64,000 bases of DNA from Cryptomeria japonica (GCF_030272615.1 NC_081406.1:402580939-402644938); one strand, 5' to 3'. Positions 33,524 through 46,472 are shown, numbered from the stretch's first letter. Made by a program: numbers and translations. Notes: a model not told the origin generated them from the letters alone.

Positions 33524-36500
33524 TGTCATGCCCAAGCTTTTGGGCACAAATGGAATAATTTTTATTTTTTTAAATACTTAACCTAGTACAACCAACTTAC
33601 TAAAATAATGCAAAACAAGTTTAGTCTTAACTACGTTTGAGTAAATCTAACAGCTAAATCAATTAGGCGAAAAATAATCTACGTTAAAAGCGGGATAATA
33701 ATTCTCCCCAAAGAATTATTAATATTCCCCAATTAATAAATAATTAAACTCACTTAACAAAAATCTCTAATTAATTGATAAGAGATATTATAAATCTTAA
33801 ATAGTCCTTTAATTGCCTAGGGTCTAAATTAATTTGCCCTAGCTCTTAGATTAAATAAACCTATAAGACAAAATTCCCATTAATTAAAATGCCTAATAAA
33901 TTCAGTTTAAAGGGGCCATCTCGACTTACAAATAAATCACTATAACTCCCTAAAGGTCAATCTCCAAAGAATTTAAATTTAATGCATCAAATAAAAATAT
34001 GTACTTAAATCTATTAATCTAAAAATTAGATATTATTTGTTCATATAAAAATATAGAAACAAATATGCATATATAAATATATATGACTATAGGCAAATGT
34101 GTACCTAGCATATATATTTATATATATGAAGGATGCAAAGTTCTATATAGAAAAAAAACAAAAAGAAACCAACATAAATTATTAAGTTGGATGGGGAAAA
34201 CCCTATTCAGAATTTGAATGGGTATTTTCCCCCCCACTTATTTCTATTTTCTTTCTTTTTTTTTTTTTAAAAGAAAAGTTCTAAAAAAAACCTCTATGCT
34301 AACCCTAATCTTCTTTTTTCTTTTATTCTATCCCACACACATAATTTTCTTTCTATTTGTATTTTTCCCTAACCCAAAAATTAGGTTAGGGCTTGTGTGT
34401 GTGATAATTCTTTGTTTTGTGTGTGTGTGCAGGTGTGAGGGTCGGCGGCCATGGGGGAGGCGTCGGAATTGTCACGGGCGAAGGGTTTGTTTTTATGCAG
34501 GGCCGAAGCCGAGCAGACCGTGTTTTCATAGAGGGGGAGGGAAGCGGGGAAGGGAGGTGGCGGCTACCCCCGGGGGCTCCCTGTGGGGATGGTCACAGCC
34601 ATGCCTGTGGGTCATGACCCGCAGAGGCGGCCAAGGCCGCCACTGCAGTACACGGCCCGTAGACCGGCTACACTACCGCTGCGGGGCGCCGCCCATAGGG
34701 GGAGCCGAAGCTTCCCCGTCTGTGGGTTGTGGCCCACAGAGGCAGTTGAGGCTGCCGCTGGGGATCACCGCCCATAGCACAAGGAACGCTTCCCCGCCCT
34801 CACCTGTGTGCAACTCTGCAGGGCCGAGGGGGGGTAAGCACAACCCCCTTCTTTTTTTGTTCTTAAAATAATAAAATCTACTTATATATATATGTATATA
34901 TATATACATACATACATATATAATATGTATGTATATATATATATATATATATATATCTGTTTTTTTTTCTTATTAATATGTAGACTTCTAGAATGGAATA
35001 TTTTAATGTATAATATAGATACATCTATTTTTTTACATTAACACACTAGGCCAAACTACAAGTTTTCTTACTAATTAACCTTGTTGTATATGCAGAAAAT
35101 TAATAATTTCATTTGCAGATTGATGTTAAGATTTATATTCATTTCTCATAGGCTGAATATGTGGGTTTTAAACTCTACCTTATTTTTATTTTTTTGTTAT
35201 AAGCATTCTAAATATATTTTTTTTTAAAAGGAAAATGACACTAACAACAAGCTTTAATGTAATCTTTTCTTGTAAAAAAATAAATCTAGATGCTAACTTT
35301 AAAAAATAGGCTATTACTATTGGATTTATTTCCTGCAATAAATGAAAGAGCAATGACAGTTTTTAATTGAACTACAGCAGCATCAATAAAACTAGAATAT
35401 CATGTAAAACTATTTTACTAAGAAGAATACCATATTTAATATCCCCACTAAACTCTAAACTCTAATTTGCACTTGATGTTAAATAAATAAGTTTAAGAGA
35501 TCATCATTAGTTTAATAACTTACAAGCTAATCTAGTTTACTATTTCAATTATGCATAAGGGATAACATGAACTTTTATTTGTAGAATAAACATAAATGCA
35601 ACATATATTACTCCAATAGCAATAGGAACTTAATTCCAAACATAGACATGCTTCTCTTTTTTCTTTTCAATCATGACTAAATAGGAGAATACATTTCTTT
35701 TAAGAGCATTTAACATACAATGTAAATATCATTACAAATGGGTTTGAAAACCCTACTAGATTTCTCCTTTCCATTGAATGAGAACTATGAATAAAAATAC
35801 AAGCATTTCTTTACTTTTAGGAAAATAATACATCATTGGCTTTTTCTTTATAAAGCTACAATAATAAATACAACTTTTTTTTGAATCTTTTCTGCAATAT
35901 AAAAACAACAACTAATCTCTTCTTTTCTTTCCCATCCCAAGCAACATGTAAATAGCATACAACTTGACCATGGAGATCTCACCTCCCAGCCTAGGCTTAC
36001 TAGAAGCCACCCCCGAGCTTGGAGAACCAAGAACTAGATGGGTCACAAACAAACAACCATAACAAACAAAGGGAAAACACTCAACATACATTTTCCCAAC
36101 CCAAGCTACACTTTCACCACAACTTGTGATGATTTTTCCACGGGTGGAGGTGGACCAAATACCATTGGGGAGACTACAAGCATGGAACAACTCAAGCCAC
36201 CTCATGGCAATCAAAATACAAAAAAATACATCTCCACACCCTTATGCCCCCCAAAGGCATATAAGCCATATCCTCTCCCCTTATGACCCCCAAATGCATA
36301 CACAAGGCTATGCAGCAAGGGTCACAAAGAACACCCTTGAGATCACTCTCCATAAGGAGAGCCTCTCACCCAAGGCTATCATAATTCTTCCACCCCAAGA
36401 CCATCCTACTCTCCCAAGAGTAGGAGGCCTTGGACACTCCCAATACAAGAAAACATAAAAAGAAACAAAGGAAGGAAAATTACATCTTTCTTCTACAAAG

Positions 36501-37933
36501 CAAAATACATATACACATATTTTTCATACAAGCATTTTTCCAAACAAACATATACAACATAAATAAAAAGAAGTAAAAACCAACCTTAATCTACTAAAAG
36601 GTATGATAGACTTAGTTGGGATGAGCAGCCCAAATCCACACAAACTCTTCACCAACACTTCACCAAAAAAAATCTATCCTACAACTATTCCTTTCAAAAA
36701 TTGCATTATCTCCAACAATGGAGAGTGCGTGATTACTCACTAAGTCCCTAATTCTTGCCTAAGAAAGCCTCTCTCACTCTTCCCAACCCCTTGGGTAAAG
36801 TGAGAGTTCCCATTGGTTGTTCTTCCCAACCTCTTACATGTTGCTAAAACTGGAAAGGGAAAAGGTGAGAGAGGATGGGGAAGAGAGTCTGACACCAAAA
36901 GGGAAGGTTGTCTATCCTAGGAGGAACCTTCTAAGTTGAATTTTCGCTCACCTTGGGAAATTCACTTTTTGAGGTGACTAAACAGTCACATGGGAGTAGT
37001 CACATGCTTAAAAATACCCCTAACCCATAGGTATACCCTTTGGACCTTTGGAAAAGCCCTAAAACTGACCCTAGGAGTCCATTTGACCCCTTAGAAACCC
37101 AACTGAAGTTAACCTACGGGTCAAACCTGAGTTGACCACTCCCAAGACTCCCTACCCAAGGAAAATTTGAGACCACACTCACATGTTTGAATGGCTTTGG
37201 TAGAAACAAAACTCCCTCAAAGAGACAAGTCAAAAATCAATGACACAAATCAGCACATGTGTCAAGTGACACAATAAAATACAATATAAAAATCACACAT
37301 GGAATTTGTCTCTTGTAGGATTTCACAAATAATAAAATCAATTTAACACACATGCATCATTTACTTTCATGAATAAAATACAATATAAACGGGGTGTTGT
37401 CTCTCCAAATAGACAACCCCTGGCATTACAAACGTACATAGGTCTAGGTTTGGTTCTCCATATTATTTCCATGGTCACTTGGATAATTTTCCTATGCATC
37501 TCAATTAACACATTAGTAGTTCCAAATAATCACCAATATATAATTAAACACATGAATTTCATTACACATAAAACACTCATACAATTGACAATAATAATTC
37601 AATATCTCATATATTCCAATTTGATTCCACATAAGCAATTATCATAATCCTCCAAATTGAACCATTCATGTAATAAGCATCCTATTTCTATCATCAAAAT
37701 GAAGTCCTGCAAATCCAATAATGACATACATCATTTCAAAGTAATTCTATTCTAGCAGCATATAAAGTTTCATATTCATAATGCATAAAGATGAAGCATC
37801 AATATATGTCAATGTGATCCAAATCATTGAATCATATAAGTTCTAAATCCATAATGCATAAAATAAAGAATCCATAATAGTCTCAATATGAAAATAATAG
37901 AAATGTCAGGATGAGTCGGGGTAGGGCCTCACA
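33524..37933 (-). repeat. K1 5' LTR
   Basis: 4410 bases. Its main difference from the other copy is an expanded (ta)n/(tg)n/(at)n tract at 34880-34960, against a shorter tract at 25634-25660. The GC-rich block is at 34440-34850. Confidence 0.9.
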
Positions 37934-37938
37934 TTCTC

Positions 37939-38604
37939 CTTCTTTTTCCATTTGGTTCTTTCTTTTTGCATAAACATTTTTGCAAAAAGCATTGTAGCTC
38001 AAAAGTATTTGAGTTTTGTAATAGCAGACTCCTTTATTTTTCAGTAATATAGTAGCAAATCACCTTCTTGGTATTTCTTGTCTAGTGTTGAATGAATGAT
38101 TTGATGATTTTTTGTGATTTTTATACTCTAATTTGTCTCATTCAGTCAATTTGTGGTGCAAGAAAATACATCTTAGTTGCATGTTCTAGTTTGTGTTAGT
38201 TGATTTTAATTGCTTGAAGTTGTGAAAACTTGTTGTTTTCCTTCACACATGCATTAAATTCATACCTTTCTAGAAAATATTTATGCAACTACATGTTCAA
38301 TTGAGTTGTGAGATTTGGAGTTATTTGCTATAAGATTTTTGTGAGTTAAGCAGGTTGAAGATCTCAAATAAGATATTTGGTGCATCACCTTTAGTAGAAT
38401 AGAATTTTATTACACACAAGCCTTCTATCCCTTTCTATCCCTTTCCTTATCAAGTATTTATAAGAGATTCACCAAACAGGAAGCTGACCTGATGTCCAGA
38501 GATTCACCTTCACTTTGAGCAACCCACAGGCTCGAAGGTGTTTCCATGTTTCATAGGATTGCTTGTTTTCAAACATAGCATCACGAATGCAATCCTTAGT
38601 GACA
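37939..38604 (+). repeat. N2 5' LTR, second part
   Basis: It resumes after K1 and matches the end of the 3' LTR (43883-44100) from ttagtagaatagaattttat onward. It ends ccttagtgaca. The stretch 37939-38390 has no partner in the 3' LTR because that copy carries a deletion. Confidence 0.75.
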
Positions 38605-38632
38605 TCAGTTTTTGGCACGCCCGGTGGGACCT
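38605..38632 (+). other. N2 primer binding site region
   Basis: After the LTR end and a short spacer comes tttttggcacgcccggtggg, similar in form to plant gypsy primer sites. The tRNA is not assigned. Confidence 0.6.
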
Positions 38633-38832
38633 ATTTGGATTGTTTTAATCCAAAGCTTTTCCACACACTTCTAATTTTTGGTGTGAAAATTATAAAATCC
38701 AGCCTTTAGAGGCAAGATCTACCCACACCTGGCGACTCCGAGTTATAAATCTATTGGTTTCAGTAGTCTAAGTGCTGGTATGATTCAAAACAATTCTAAT
38801 TTTTTTATTTCCAGTTCTTTATATGAATAGAG

Positions 38833-41253
38833 ATGTCTAATTTCCAGGGATAGTATAATTACCCACCTCCGTATTATGAGACTTCTATCCAAAATGCTTC
38901 TTAGCAGCAATACCCAAATAGCCATAATGCCAGTTTTAACCCAAATAGCCATATTGCAGCTAATAACCTACAAGTCTATCCTTCTTACCACCCATCCACC
39001 ATAACTCAGTTTGCATGGCAACCTAACCAAGCCTATAATCAACCTCATGGAATTTTTATTGATGCAAATCAGTATGCTTCAGAACTTAGACAGATCAAGG
39101 ATATGGCGGAAAAGCATTTCAAAGACCTATAATCCATCAATAGTAAATTGCAAGGCTATGTTGTGCATATCAATGAGACTAACAATAATCTAGATCAGCA
39201 GCAGGATGAGTGGGCTCATCAAGCCTATCTTCATGAGCAAAAAGAGTTAGATTTGAAAGCTCAATTTTATGAGCATAAATTGAAGGAACAAGGTAAGTAG
39301 TTTGCAAATCAACTAGCAGTCCAAAAAAGGTAATATGATGAGAAGCTCACCAAATTAGAGTTATAACCAATACCTCCTCTTTCATTACAAGATTTTGTGC
39401 TTAAACAAGAAGAAGGTTTGGCTGGTATTTTTCCAAACCCTTTCTTTGGTAAGGAAATCCCTTCGTTTAACACCATGTGTTTTATTCTTAATGAGCCCAC
39501 ATATGAGAAAATTCAGCCTACAATTGCTCAAGAGTAGCCTTGTGAAGAAACTTCACAAGTTTATTTGATTGATCATGTTGAATCTCAAGAATGTTGTTAT
39601 GATAGGCAAGACACATTAAAGCACCAAGATGATAATATCAAAGACGGTGAACTAGTTTAACAAATTTTTCTTTGTGAGCAAGATATGGAGGACCAAAAAA
39701 GGCAGCATGAAGAGCAGCTTGCAAAGGTGATGACAACAAAAAATGAGCAAATGAAGGCTTTATCAGTTCAATTTCAGAAAGATCATATTCTTCCAATGCC
39801 TGGTTTTGGCCAAGCACCACCAGTAACCATACCTTCTCCTACCAAAGAAAAGGTAACACATGCAGATAATGTTCAATATGAAATGCAAAAAAGACGGTTT
39901 GAACAAGAGCTTCAACAACAGATCGCTACAAAGGAGATGTAGATGAGGTTATTATCTACCAATCAAGAGACTTCCAAGATCAAAATACCAAGTTTCAAAC
40001 ATAGTGATTCTTCTAAATCTCCTAATTTTCAAATTCCTAGTTTTAGGAGTCCTCATTCATTTTAAGAACCTATTATTGAACAAGTGCATCCCTATAAAAA
40101 GATCATTCAAGAAGATCCCATCATGAATCAACCTATTAAAGAAGAGCCTCACAAATTTGTGTTCCCAAATTTTAGACAACCTCTTTTAGTTCAAGAGACT
40201 CAACAATTCAATCCTGAAGAACCCATTGATATCTTGGTTCCTCAAGATATTCAAGTTAAAGATCAAGAAAAAGAGGTCCTTAGTGAAAATAAATCAGATC
40301 TCTCACCTATTAAGATGCATTCTTACGATATTCAAGATGATAGGTTAGATTTGTTACAGCAAAAAGAAGAGGTTATAAATGAACAACTGCAGGTTCAAAA
40401 TCTAGAAAAGGTTGATAATTGTCGAGTTCTAACTAATTTGTTTGATGAGCTGCCACTTTTTGTGGAAGATGAGGAAAACGAACTTCAGATTGCAGCCATA
40501 CCAACTTCACCATAATAAGATGAGGTTCAAAACATTGTTGTTTTGATCACATGAGAGAGCTGCCACAAGGTAGTAGGCAATCCTCTTCCTCAGTAGATTG
40601 AAAACAATAATGAAGAGGACTCTTTCAGGGATGATTTAGAGGAAGGAAAAAGAAGCGTTGTTGAGCAAGTTCAGGAGGTTGATCTGGATACAAATTTGGT
40701 TCAGGTAGAGCAAGAAAACTAGGAAGACACAAATTTCCAAGATATGAGTGCTGAAAACAATCATCAAATTACAACAAACAATACTCAGTATAGTGAAATT
40801 GACCAAGAAGTGAGCATTTTCTCAAACATCATTGAATATTTTTGTTATAATCTTGTTGTTAACTTGATACCTTTGGAAAGAAATTTTTTTTATCAGCATA
40901 CTCAGGTGGAGGAAACAGTTATGGTTCAAGAAATAGTTAACCAAGAAGAAACTAGCGAGGGGAGCCCAAGCTTCATTCATACAAGGGGTTCTCCTATAAG
41001 ATATCTTTCCAGATTGGAGGCCAAAAAGACAATACAAGATGAGCTTATGCCTAAAAATGAAGCTTCACTAAAAGGTTATCATCTTACCTATAACCTCATA
41101 GATAGGAGTATATATGAGCAAACAAAAGAGGTAGGCCACCTTATTTTCATACTTACAATAGTCTTACAACATTATGTGAGGAACCTCTTCATTCACCATT
41201 TCTTGTCACTTGTTCATAAGAGTTTGAAACATCCTAAGTTGGGAAGAAAATGA
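38833..41253 (+). pseudogene. N2 long frame of unknown function
   Basis: ATG at 38833 opens a frame that stays constant for about 806 codons to TGA at 41251. It is broken only by stop codons (at least a dozen TAG/TAA) and not by frameshifts. The N-terminus is Pro/Tyr/Asn/Gln-rich. A helical Gln/Glu-rich part follows (EWAHQAYLHEQKELDLKAQF; QKRRFEQELQQQIATKEM near 39890-39940), then an acidic Gln-rich region. The C-terminus has SPIRYLSRLEAKKTIQDELM. There is no zinc knuckle, protease or polymerase motif. Its position just after the PBS suggests a Gag-like role, which is inference. Some N-terminal piece may also be read in another frame (39011-39193), but I treat that as a shadow. Confidence 0.6.
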
Positions 41254-41561
41254 TGTTATTTCTCAAAACTAGTGAATGGTTTTGAATAACCAGGTTTCAC
41301 ACTTGGTTAGGGTAGGATAGAGTAGATTTTTTAGTTTGAGTTCAGTTTTTAGTTTTGGTTTATCAAGAAGTGCAGATTGCACAATGTGCAGGCTTAGCTG
41401 TATGCAGAGCCTTTGTAGTTTCCTTTTCAATTTTGTTTCAAGTAATGAGATGCAGTTCCAGATTTTTGGAAAAGCTAGAATTGACTCGATGCCCAATGGA
41501 TATGCTAGGCTACTAGACTTTATTGTTTAGCAGGCAAACACCCCTAAGAGGTCACTAGAAA

Positions 41562-44100
41562 TGTTACCGAAATTTTGCACATGCTAAATTTGGTGTCCTA
41601 ATGAATCCTTGCATTCATTCATATTGAAAAGGTCCCAATCCTGAGCAACTAACCAAAAATGCATTTTTTTGTCTAACTTGTTTGCTTCATGTGCAGATAC
41701 AGGAGAAGCAATGCAACATGTGGGTTAAAATGGGCTCCCAAAGAGGTTGAGCTCAGCATGCTAATGTAAGAATGTCAAAATTCTCCCTATCACATCGTCA
41801 AATGGCAACACAAAGAAGCCAGAGACTTTCCAAAGCAATTTCGGTCGCCAGGCTGTGAAAATGGTTTATCCCGTATTGGCAGTGTAGATGAAGAGTATAG
41901 CATTTAAAGCTCAGACAACATTTAACTAAAATGTCAAAGCTTGAAAGCTTTTGATAAGAGATGGCTCGTTTCCCAGTGGACCTCGCATGCATGCGCATCT
42001 CAACGCGTCCTAATTTTATGACCAGCTAGTGGGAAGAGACTAAAGAGAAAGCAAGTTGTAAAAGATCAACGATGATGCAGGTACATCAACGGTTGTCACT
42101 ATGTTGCAATGAAAAGATGATCACTGGATATCTCATGCAACTCGGCGACTCATGACATGGTAGGGAAGAGAGTATAAGACCAAGGACAGGTGTTAGTCCA
42201 GTGGCTGGTGAAAGCTCATTTCCATCGACATCGAGCAGATCTTGGCTACGAGCAATCCCAAAAAGGTTTCATCAAAAGCTCATTTCCATCCACATCAAGC
42301 AGATCTTAGTCGCGATGAGTCCCAAAAGAGTTTTACCAAAGGCTCAGTTTCATCGACATAATAATATTGATGAAACCTTAGGTTCGATGAGACTGATAAA
42401 TGATTCACCGAGAGAGTAGTTTGGCCAAAAGAAGAGATCTGATAGAGCAAGATGTGTGGCAACTGATGACATGGCAGACACGTGGTGCTTAGGCAGATCT
42501 CCAGAACTAATCAGCGGGTGACACATGTTGACATGCATCACAATAGAGAAGATCAGCAAGAGATTAAAGGTTGAGCAGGTTCAGGAAAGATCAACAGTAA
42601 TCTGAAGGATCTAAGGGCCATCACTATACTACTATAGAAAGAAGCTCGCCAGTTATCATAGCGACTTGGAAACTAAGCACATGCGGAAAAGGCAAAGGAA
42701 AGGTGAGCAGCTAAAAGATTAAAGATCAAGCAGTTTGAGGGTAGATCCATGGTCGTCGCTATACCGCATGATGAAGGTGCTCGATAGTTATTCCCTGTGA
42801 CTTGGCGACTGATGACGTGGCCATCCAAGTGGGCTAAGAGCGAATGAAGAACCAAGGCAGGCCAAGGTTAAAGATCAAACAAATTGATCACATCCAACGG
42901 TGATTGCACAGATCTGACGGTGGTCGCTAAGCCGCTAGGAAAAGTTACTTGCCCAGTTATAGATGCAACTTGGTGACAAGGTGGGTCCAGTCGAGATGAC
43001 GGTCCAGATGGCAGACAAAGTCAACCTTGACCTTGAACTTCAAAGTGGTTCAATGGTTCATAGCTTCAATGGTTGAAAATGGTTCAAAGGTTCAATGGTT
43101 TAGTGGTTCAATACTTGAAAGTGGTTCAAATGTTTCAAAAATCATTTTTTTTTCATAGGCCCAGGATGAAGAAGTGAACCTAGGAAGTTGTGGGTCTTGT
43201 CTAAAATGATGAGACTTAAGTGGAGCTGAAGTGGATCCGTAGACAAATTTGAATGTATCACATGGCAAGGGTCAAGTGACTAAGTGGTCCCATATTTTCA
43301 AAGAGCAACTCAGGTGAGGTTTTAAACGGCAAGAAAATCTAAAAATATCCAATGGCTGTCGCTATACCACAATAGAAAAGTTCCCAAGCATTAATCTCCA
43401 TGACATGGCGACAAGCCGCTAGTAGTTCCAGTGGTTAAAGAGAAAATCTAATGGTTAATCCAAGTAGTTAAGTGACTAAAAAAGGTAAAAAAGAAAGCAG
43501 TTCCTAATGGATTCAATGGTGATCGCTATACCATGGCTTGAAGTTGCTCGATGGATATATGTCTGGAGTTGGTGACAAGCAATAAGTTTTCATTCAGGGT
43601 GATTAGTGAGGCCGTGTTGAGATAAAGGAGCAAAGACCCTAGAGTCAATCAGAAAGTGCCACATGATAGAGTGCAGATAGAGATCAAAGACAATCAGATG
43701 ATCAGGATAGTTGCTCAACTAACTTTGTGTTGACATGATGGATTTTATTTCAGAGAGCAGTAGAACTGGTCATCTGCACAGTGAAAGCCTGCCAAGCGAA
43801 GAGTTAAATTTTTGCATGAAAGATTAATATAGATACTGATTGATTGTCCAAAATGCAAGTGTTGCATACCATTGGAAAGCTCATGAAACATTAGAATAGA
43901 TTTTTATTACATACAAGCCTTCATCCCTTTCTATCCCTTTTCTTATCAAGTATTTATGAGTGATTCACCAAATAGGAATCTGGCCTGATCTTTGGAGATT
44001 CACCTTCACTTTTAGCAACCTACAGGCTCGAAGGTGTTTCCACTTTTCATAGGATTGCTTGTTTTCGAACATAGCATCACAGGTGCAATCCTCAGTGACA
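41562..44100 (+). repeat. N2 3' LTR with internal deletion
   Basis: It begins tgttaccgaaattttgcac and ends ctcagtgaca. About 0.9 kb is missing at 43882/43883 relative to the 5' LTR, including the TATA-like site. The 22919-22980 segment of the 5' copy is also missing. The purine-rich tract expected before it is weak (aagaggtcactagaaa). Confidence 0.8.
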
Positions 44101-44500
44101 ACACTTTGATTGGCTCAGATGTAATCATTAACATTTCTACCATCTTTGAAGATGATGCCTTTTCAGATGAACAAGATTCGAAGTAGCATTTTCAAAGAAA
44201 TACCTTTTCTTATGCACGCTACCTCATTTACTGGTTGAATGCCCAAGTGCACACTAGTTCGATCTTCTGCAACCTTCAAATTAGCTTGATTGCAAATCAC
44301 AATGCAACTTTGATAATTATCAGCCAACAAACTCTTTTAGCTCAGCAAGTGCTCCAAATTTCTTTATCGAATGCGTTAGGGTAAAAATGACAAAGTAAGA
44401 ACTTGCTTTGATCCTTTTTACCTATTGCATTAAATGCTCGCCTGTTAGGGTTACAAACCCTAATTTCACTGCTCAAGGAGAAAACCGGTTGATAACATAT
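44101..44500 (-). pseudogene. N1 ORF2, proximal part
   Basis: The minus strand shows AIGKKDQSKFLLCHFYPNAF and, after frame changes, CIRKGISLKMLLRILFI, then IFKDGRNVNDY, running to the N2 border at 44101. The last codons (ANQS) join in frame to VEVVEVEQF at 21448. It is degenerate with several stops. Function unknown. Confidence 0.45.
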
Positions 44501-44698
44501 TGACAAAAAAGGTTATCAAAATTTCATGCTTCAAAATTCTCTTACCCCTCATTCATCTCAAGGGGTTAGGAGGTGGATTTACCATTATGCTCCATTTAGC
44601 CATATTTAAAAGGCTTAATTCACTGATGCAGTGTTCTCTTCACTAGGTGAAGGAATAGTTTCTTCTCCAAGTGAGTCATCACTTTTCTTCTTCCATAT

Positions 44699-45339
44699 CT
44701 AATTCATTTGCTCTCTGGTTTCTTCAACATTAACTTTCTGCTTTCCTTTCTGATCCTTAGTAGAATTGACCGGATTGATATTTCTGGATCTATAGAAATT
44801 TGCTAAGTGCCTCGGTTTGTTATAGTGATAGCAGGCCATACCAGATGATTTCCAAGGTCTTGCATTTCCTCTCCTAGTTCTTCTTCTACAGTTCATAGCC
44901 ACATGACCAAAGTTATTACAGATGGTGTAAATGACATTTGTGACCTTTTCCATCTGAAATGGACTGAACCGGTTGTCGTAAGGTCTTTGCTAGTTCATGT
45001 TGACCTAGTTGTCAAAATTCCTCATCCAGTTGCCATTCGGTCTTGGATGCATATGTGGTACAACATTATTTGCTCCATATATGCACTCATAAGATCTATG
45101 TCCATACATTCTACATGTGAAGCAATGACCTTCGAATTTCTTGGACACATACCTAGCATTAGTATTATAGCTTGTATTTCTATTAGGTTTTTCTTTACAA
45201 ACATTTGTAGTGTGACCAGGTTTATGGCAAACAAAACAAACAGGTTTAAAGACCTTTTTACCATTAGGCTTCTTGATCTTATGAGAAGATTTATTCTTAA
45301 GAGTGTTTCTCTTAGTACCGGAGGATTCATCTTTCCCAA
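44699..45339 (-). pseudogene. N1 gag, zinc-knuckle part
   Basis: From the C1 border the frame reads KDESSGTKRNTLKN, a Lys-rich stretch, and then two clean CCHC knuckles: CFVCHKPGHTTNVC and CFTCRMYGHRSYEC. After two TAG stops it continues with two decayed ones: YTICNNFGHVAMNC (first Cys lost) and CYHYNKPRHLANFY (second Cys, Gly and last Cys changed). The frame ends at 44699 after a Lys/Glu-rich tail. Four tandem knuckles would be more than the one or two usual in copia Gag. It binds RNA in working relatives. Confidence 0.75.
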
Positions 45340-46454
45340 TGTTGGCTTATGTGCAGAGCATGATGACATGATGATATTGTATGTTGTCATTGATGTCAAT
45401 ATGTTGAAGTATGAACCAGTATGTTGTAGTAAGCAAATTGGCAAGAGAACCAGTATGTTGTAGTAATCAAACTGGCAAGAGAACCAGTACGATGATGTAA
45501 ATCGGTATTTGTGAAAAACTGAAGCGCTTTGTCGATTTAAGGTGAATCGGTATGTTGGAATGAGAACCGATATATGGAAGTTTTGTATATGGGTTTCATT
45601 TGGCATGACTACCGGTTGGTAGTCTCAACTTCATGGTTTTCGGTTGATGCATTCCAAGATTGTGTGATTCAACTGATGATATCCTATGATGATTTAGCAT
45701 TGTAATGAAGACCAAATAAGTGTTTCCACATCAGCCTAGTGTGCATGAAGGATTTCCTTAAGGATCTTGCATGGAGATTGATCCTATCTACCTCAGGAAT
45801 GTGCGAATTCTCTGTAAACGATGGAGAGCACGTGATGAGTTATCACCTTCCTGAAGCGGAAAAGAATGAACATTGGAAAACGTCTTGAGATCTATTCAAG
45901 GCTGTTGTATTCAATGCAGTGTGATTAACAGTCAAGATTGAATGGACTGGATTGTAAAACCTAAATGTTTAGGGTTTAGGGTTTATGCTACCGACCTATC
46001 TATTTCCTATAAGATCGATGATGTTTATCATTTTGAAGTTGTTGGTAAATGTTATGTGTGTATCCCAGTGAGTGATACTTGATTCTTTCCAGACCGAAGA
46101 AGTGTGGTGATACCTGCAGAGTGTGATTACAAAAGAAAAGTAGCTAAAGTGGATCTGTCTTGGCATTGAGTGCTATTATCAGATTAGTGTATTACCTGTT
46201 CACTTCTAACCATTTTAGCAGTTGGAAAATCCCTTAACCGGGTAGCTTTAACAGGATTTTGTGTAAATCCTTTAACAAGGTGACTCAATTCAATGAGTTC
46301 TTCAAATCCTCTTGCGAGGTAACCTTTAACAGGGTTCTAACCTTTAACTGGGTGATCCCTAGCAGGATCGGTTCCTAGCAGAACCTATTGTAAAAGTCTC
46401 TAACCAGACTAGGCTCCTAATAGAGCAGACTTCAAAAGAGTTCAAGAATAGATT

Positions 46455-46472
46455 GTGGGTATTCATCCCCAC
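46455..46472 (+). promoter_or_regulatory. Hairpin I of C1
   Basis: GTGGG (46455-46459) pairs with CCCAC (46468-46472), followed by cgtggtttttc. The 3' LTR keeps it at 52329-52346. Confidence 0.55.

Larger units (their letters stand above)
24289..37933 (-). mobile_element. K1: chromovirus (Ty3/gypsy, Tekay/Del-like), minus strand
   Basis: Two 4.3-4.4 kb LTRs (24289-28576 and 33524-37933) flank gag-pol on the minus strand. The LTR starts tgtgaggccctaccc and ends gggcatgaca. PBS and PPT are in place. The TSD is ctctc (24284-24288) against ttctc (37934-37938), one mismatch. Domain order (gag, protease, RT, RNase H, integrase, chromodomain-like tail) and the very long LTRs fit the Tekay/Del group. 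The few-percent LTR difference makes it the youngest insertion. Confidence 0.9.
21449..44100 (+). mobile_element. N2: large polymerase-less gypsy-like LTR element
   Basis: The 5' LTR is 21449-24288 plus 37939-38604 (about 3.5 kb, split by K1). The interior is 38605-41561 and the 3' LTR is 41562-44100. Both LTRs begin tgttacc and end agtgaca. The interior holds a PBS-like site and one long frame of unknown function but no pol. It resembles the class called LARD (large retrotransposon derivative). The N1 reading frame resumes exactly across it, yet no TSD is visible (cttca left, acact right). Confidence 0.8.

Noticed and set aside
34218-34871. A 217-codon open stretch in the K1 5' LTR
   Set aside because: The same region in the other LTR is broken into different frames, and the product is low-complexity (poly-Phe/Leu, then Arg/Gly/Pro). 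It is a chance frame through a T tract and the GC-rich block.
44101-44110. A TSD for N2 matching the left flank
   Set aside because: Left cttca and right acact do not match, and shifting the LTR ends breaks the agreement between the two LTRs.
45022-45606. A 194-codon minus-strand open stretch crossing the C1 LTR border
   Set aside because: It reads the N1 gag region in the wrong frame and runs into the C1 LTR. The frame with zinc knuckles is the real one.
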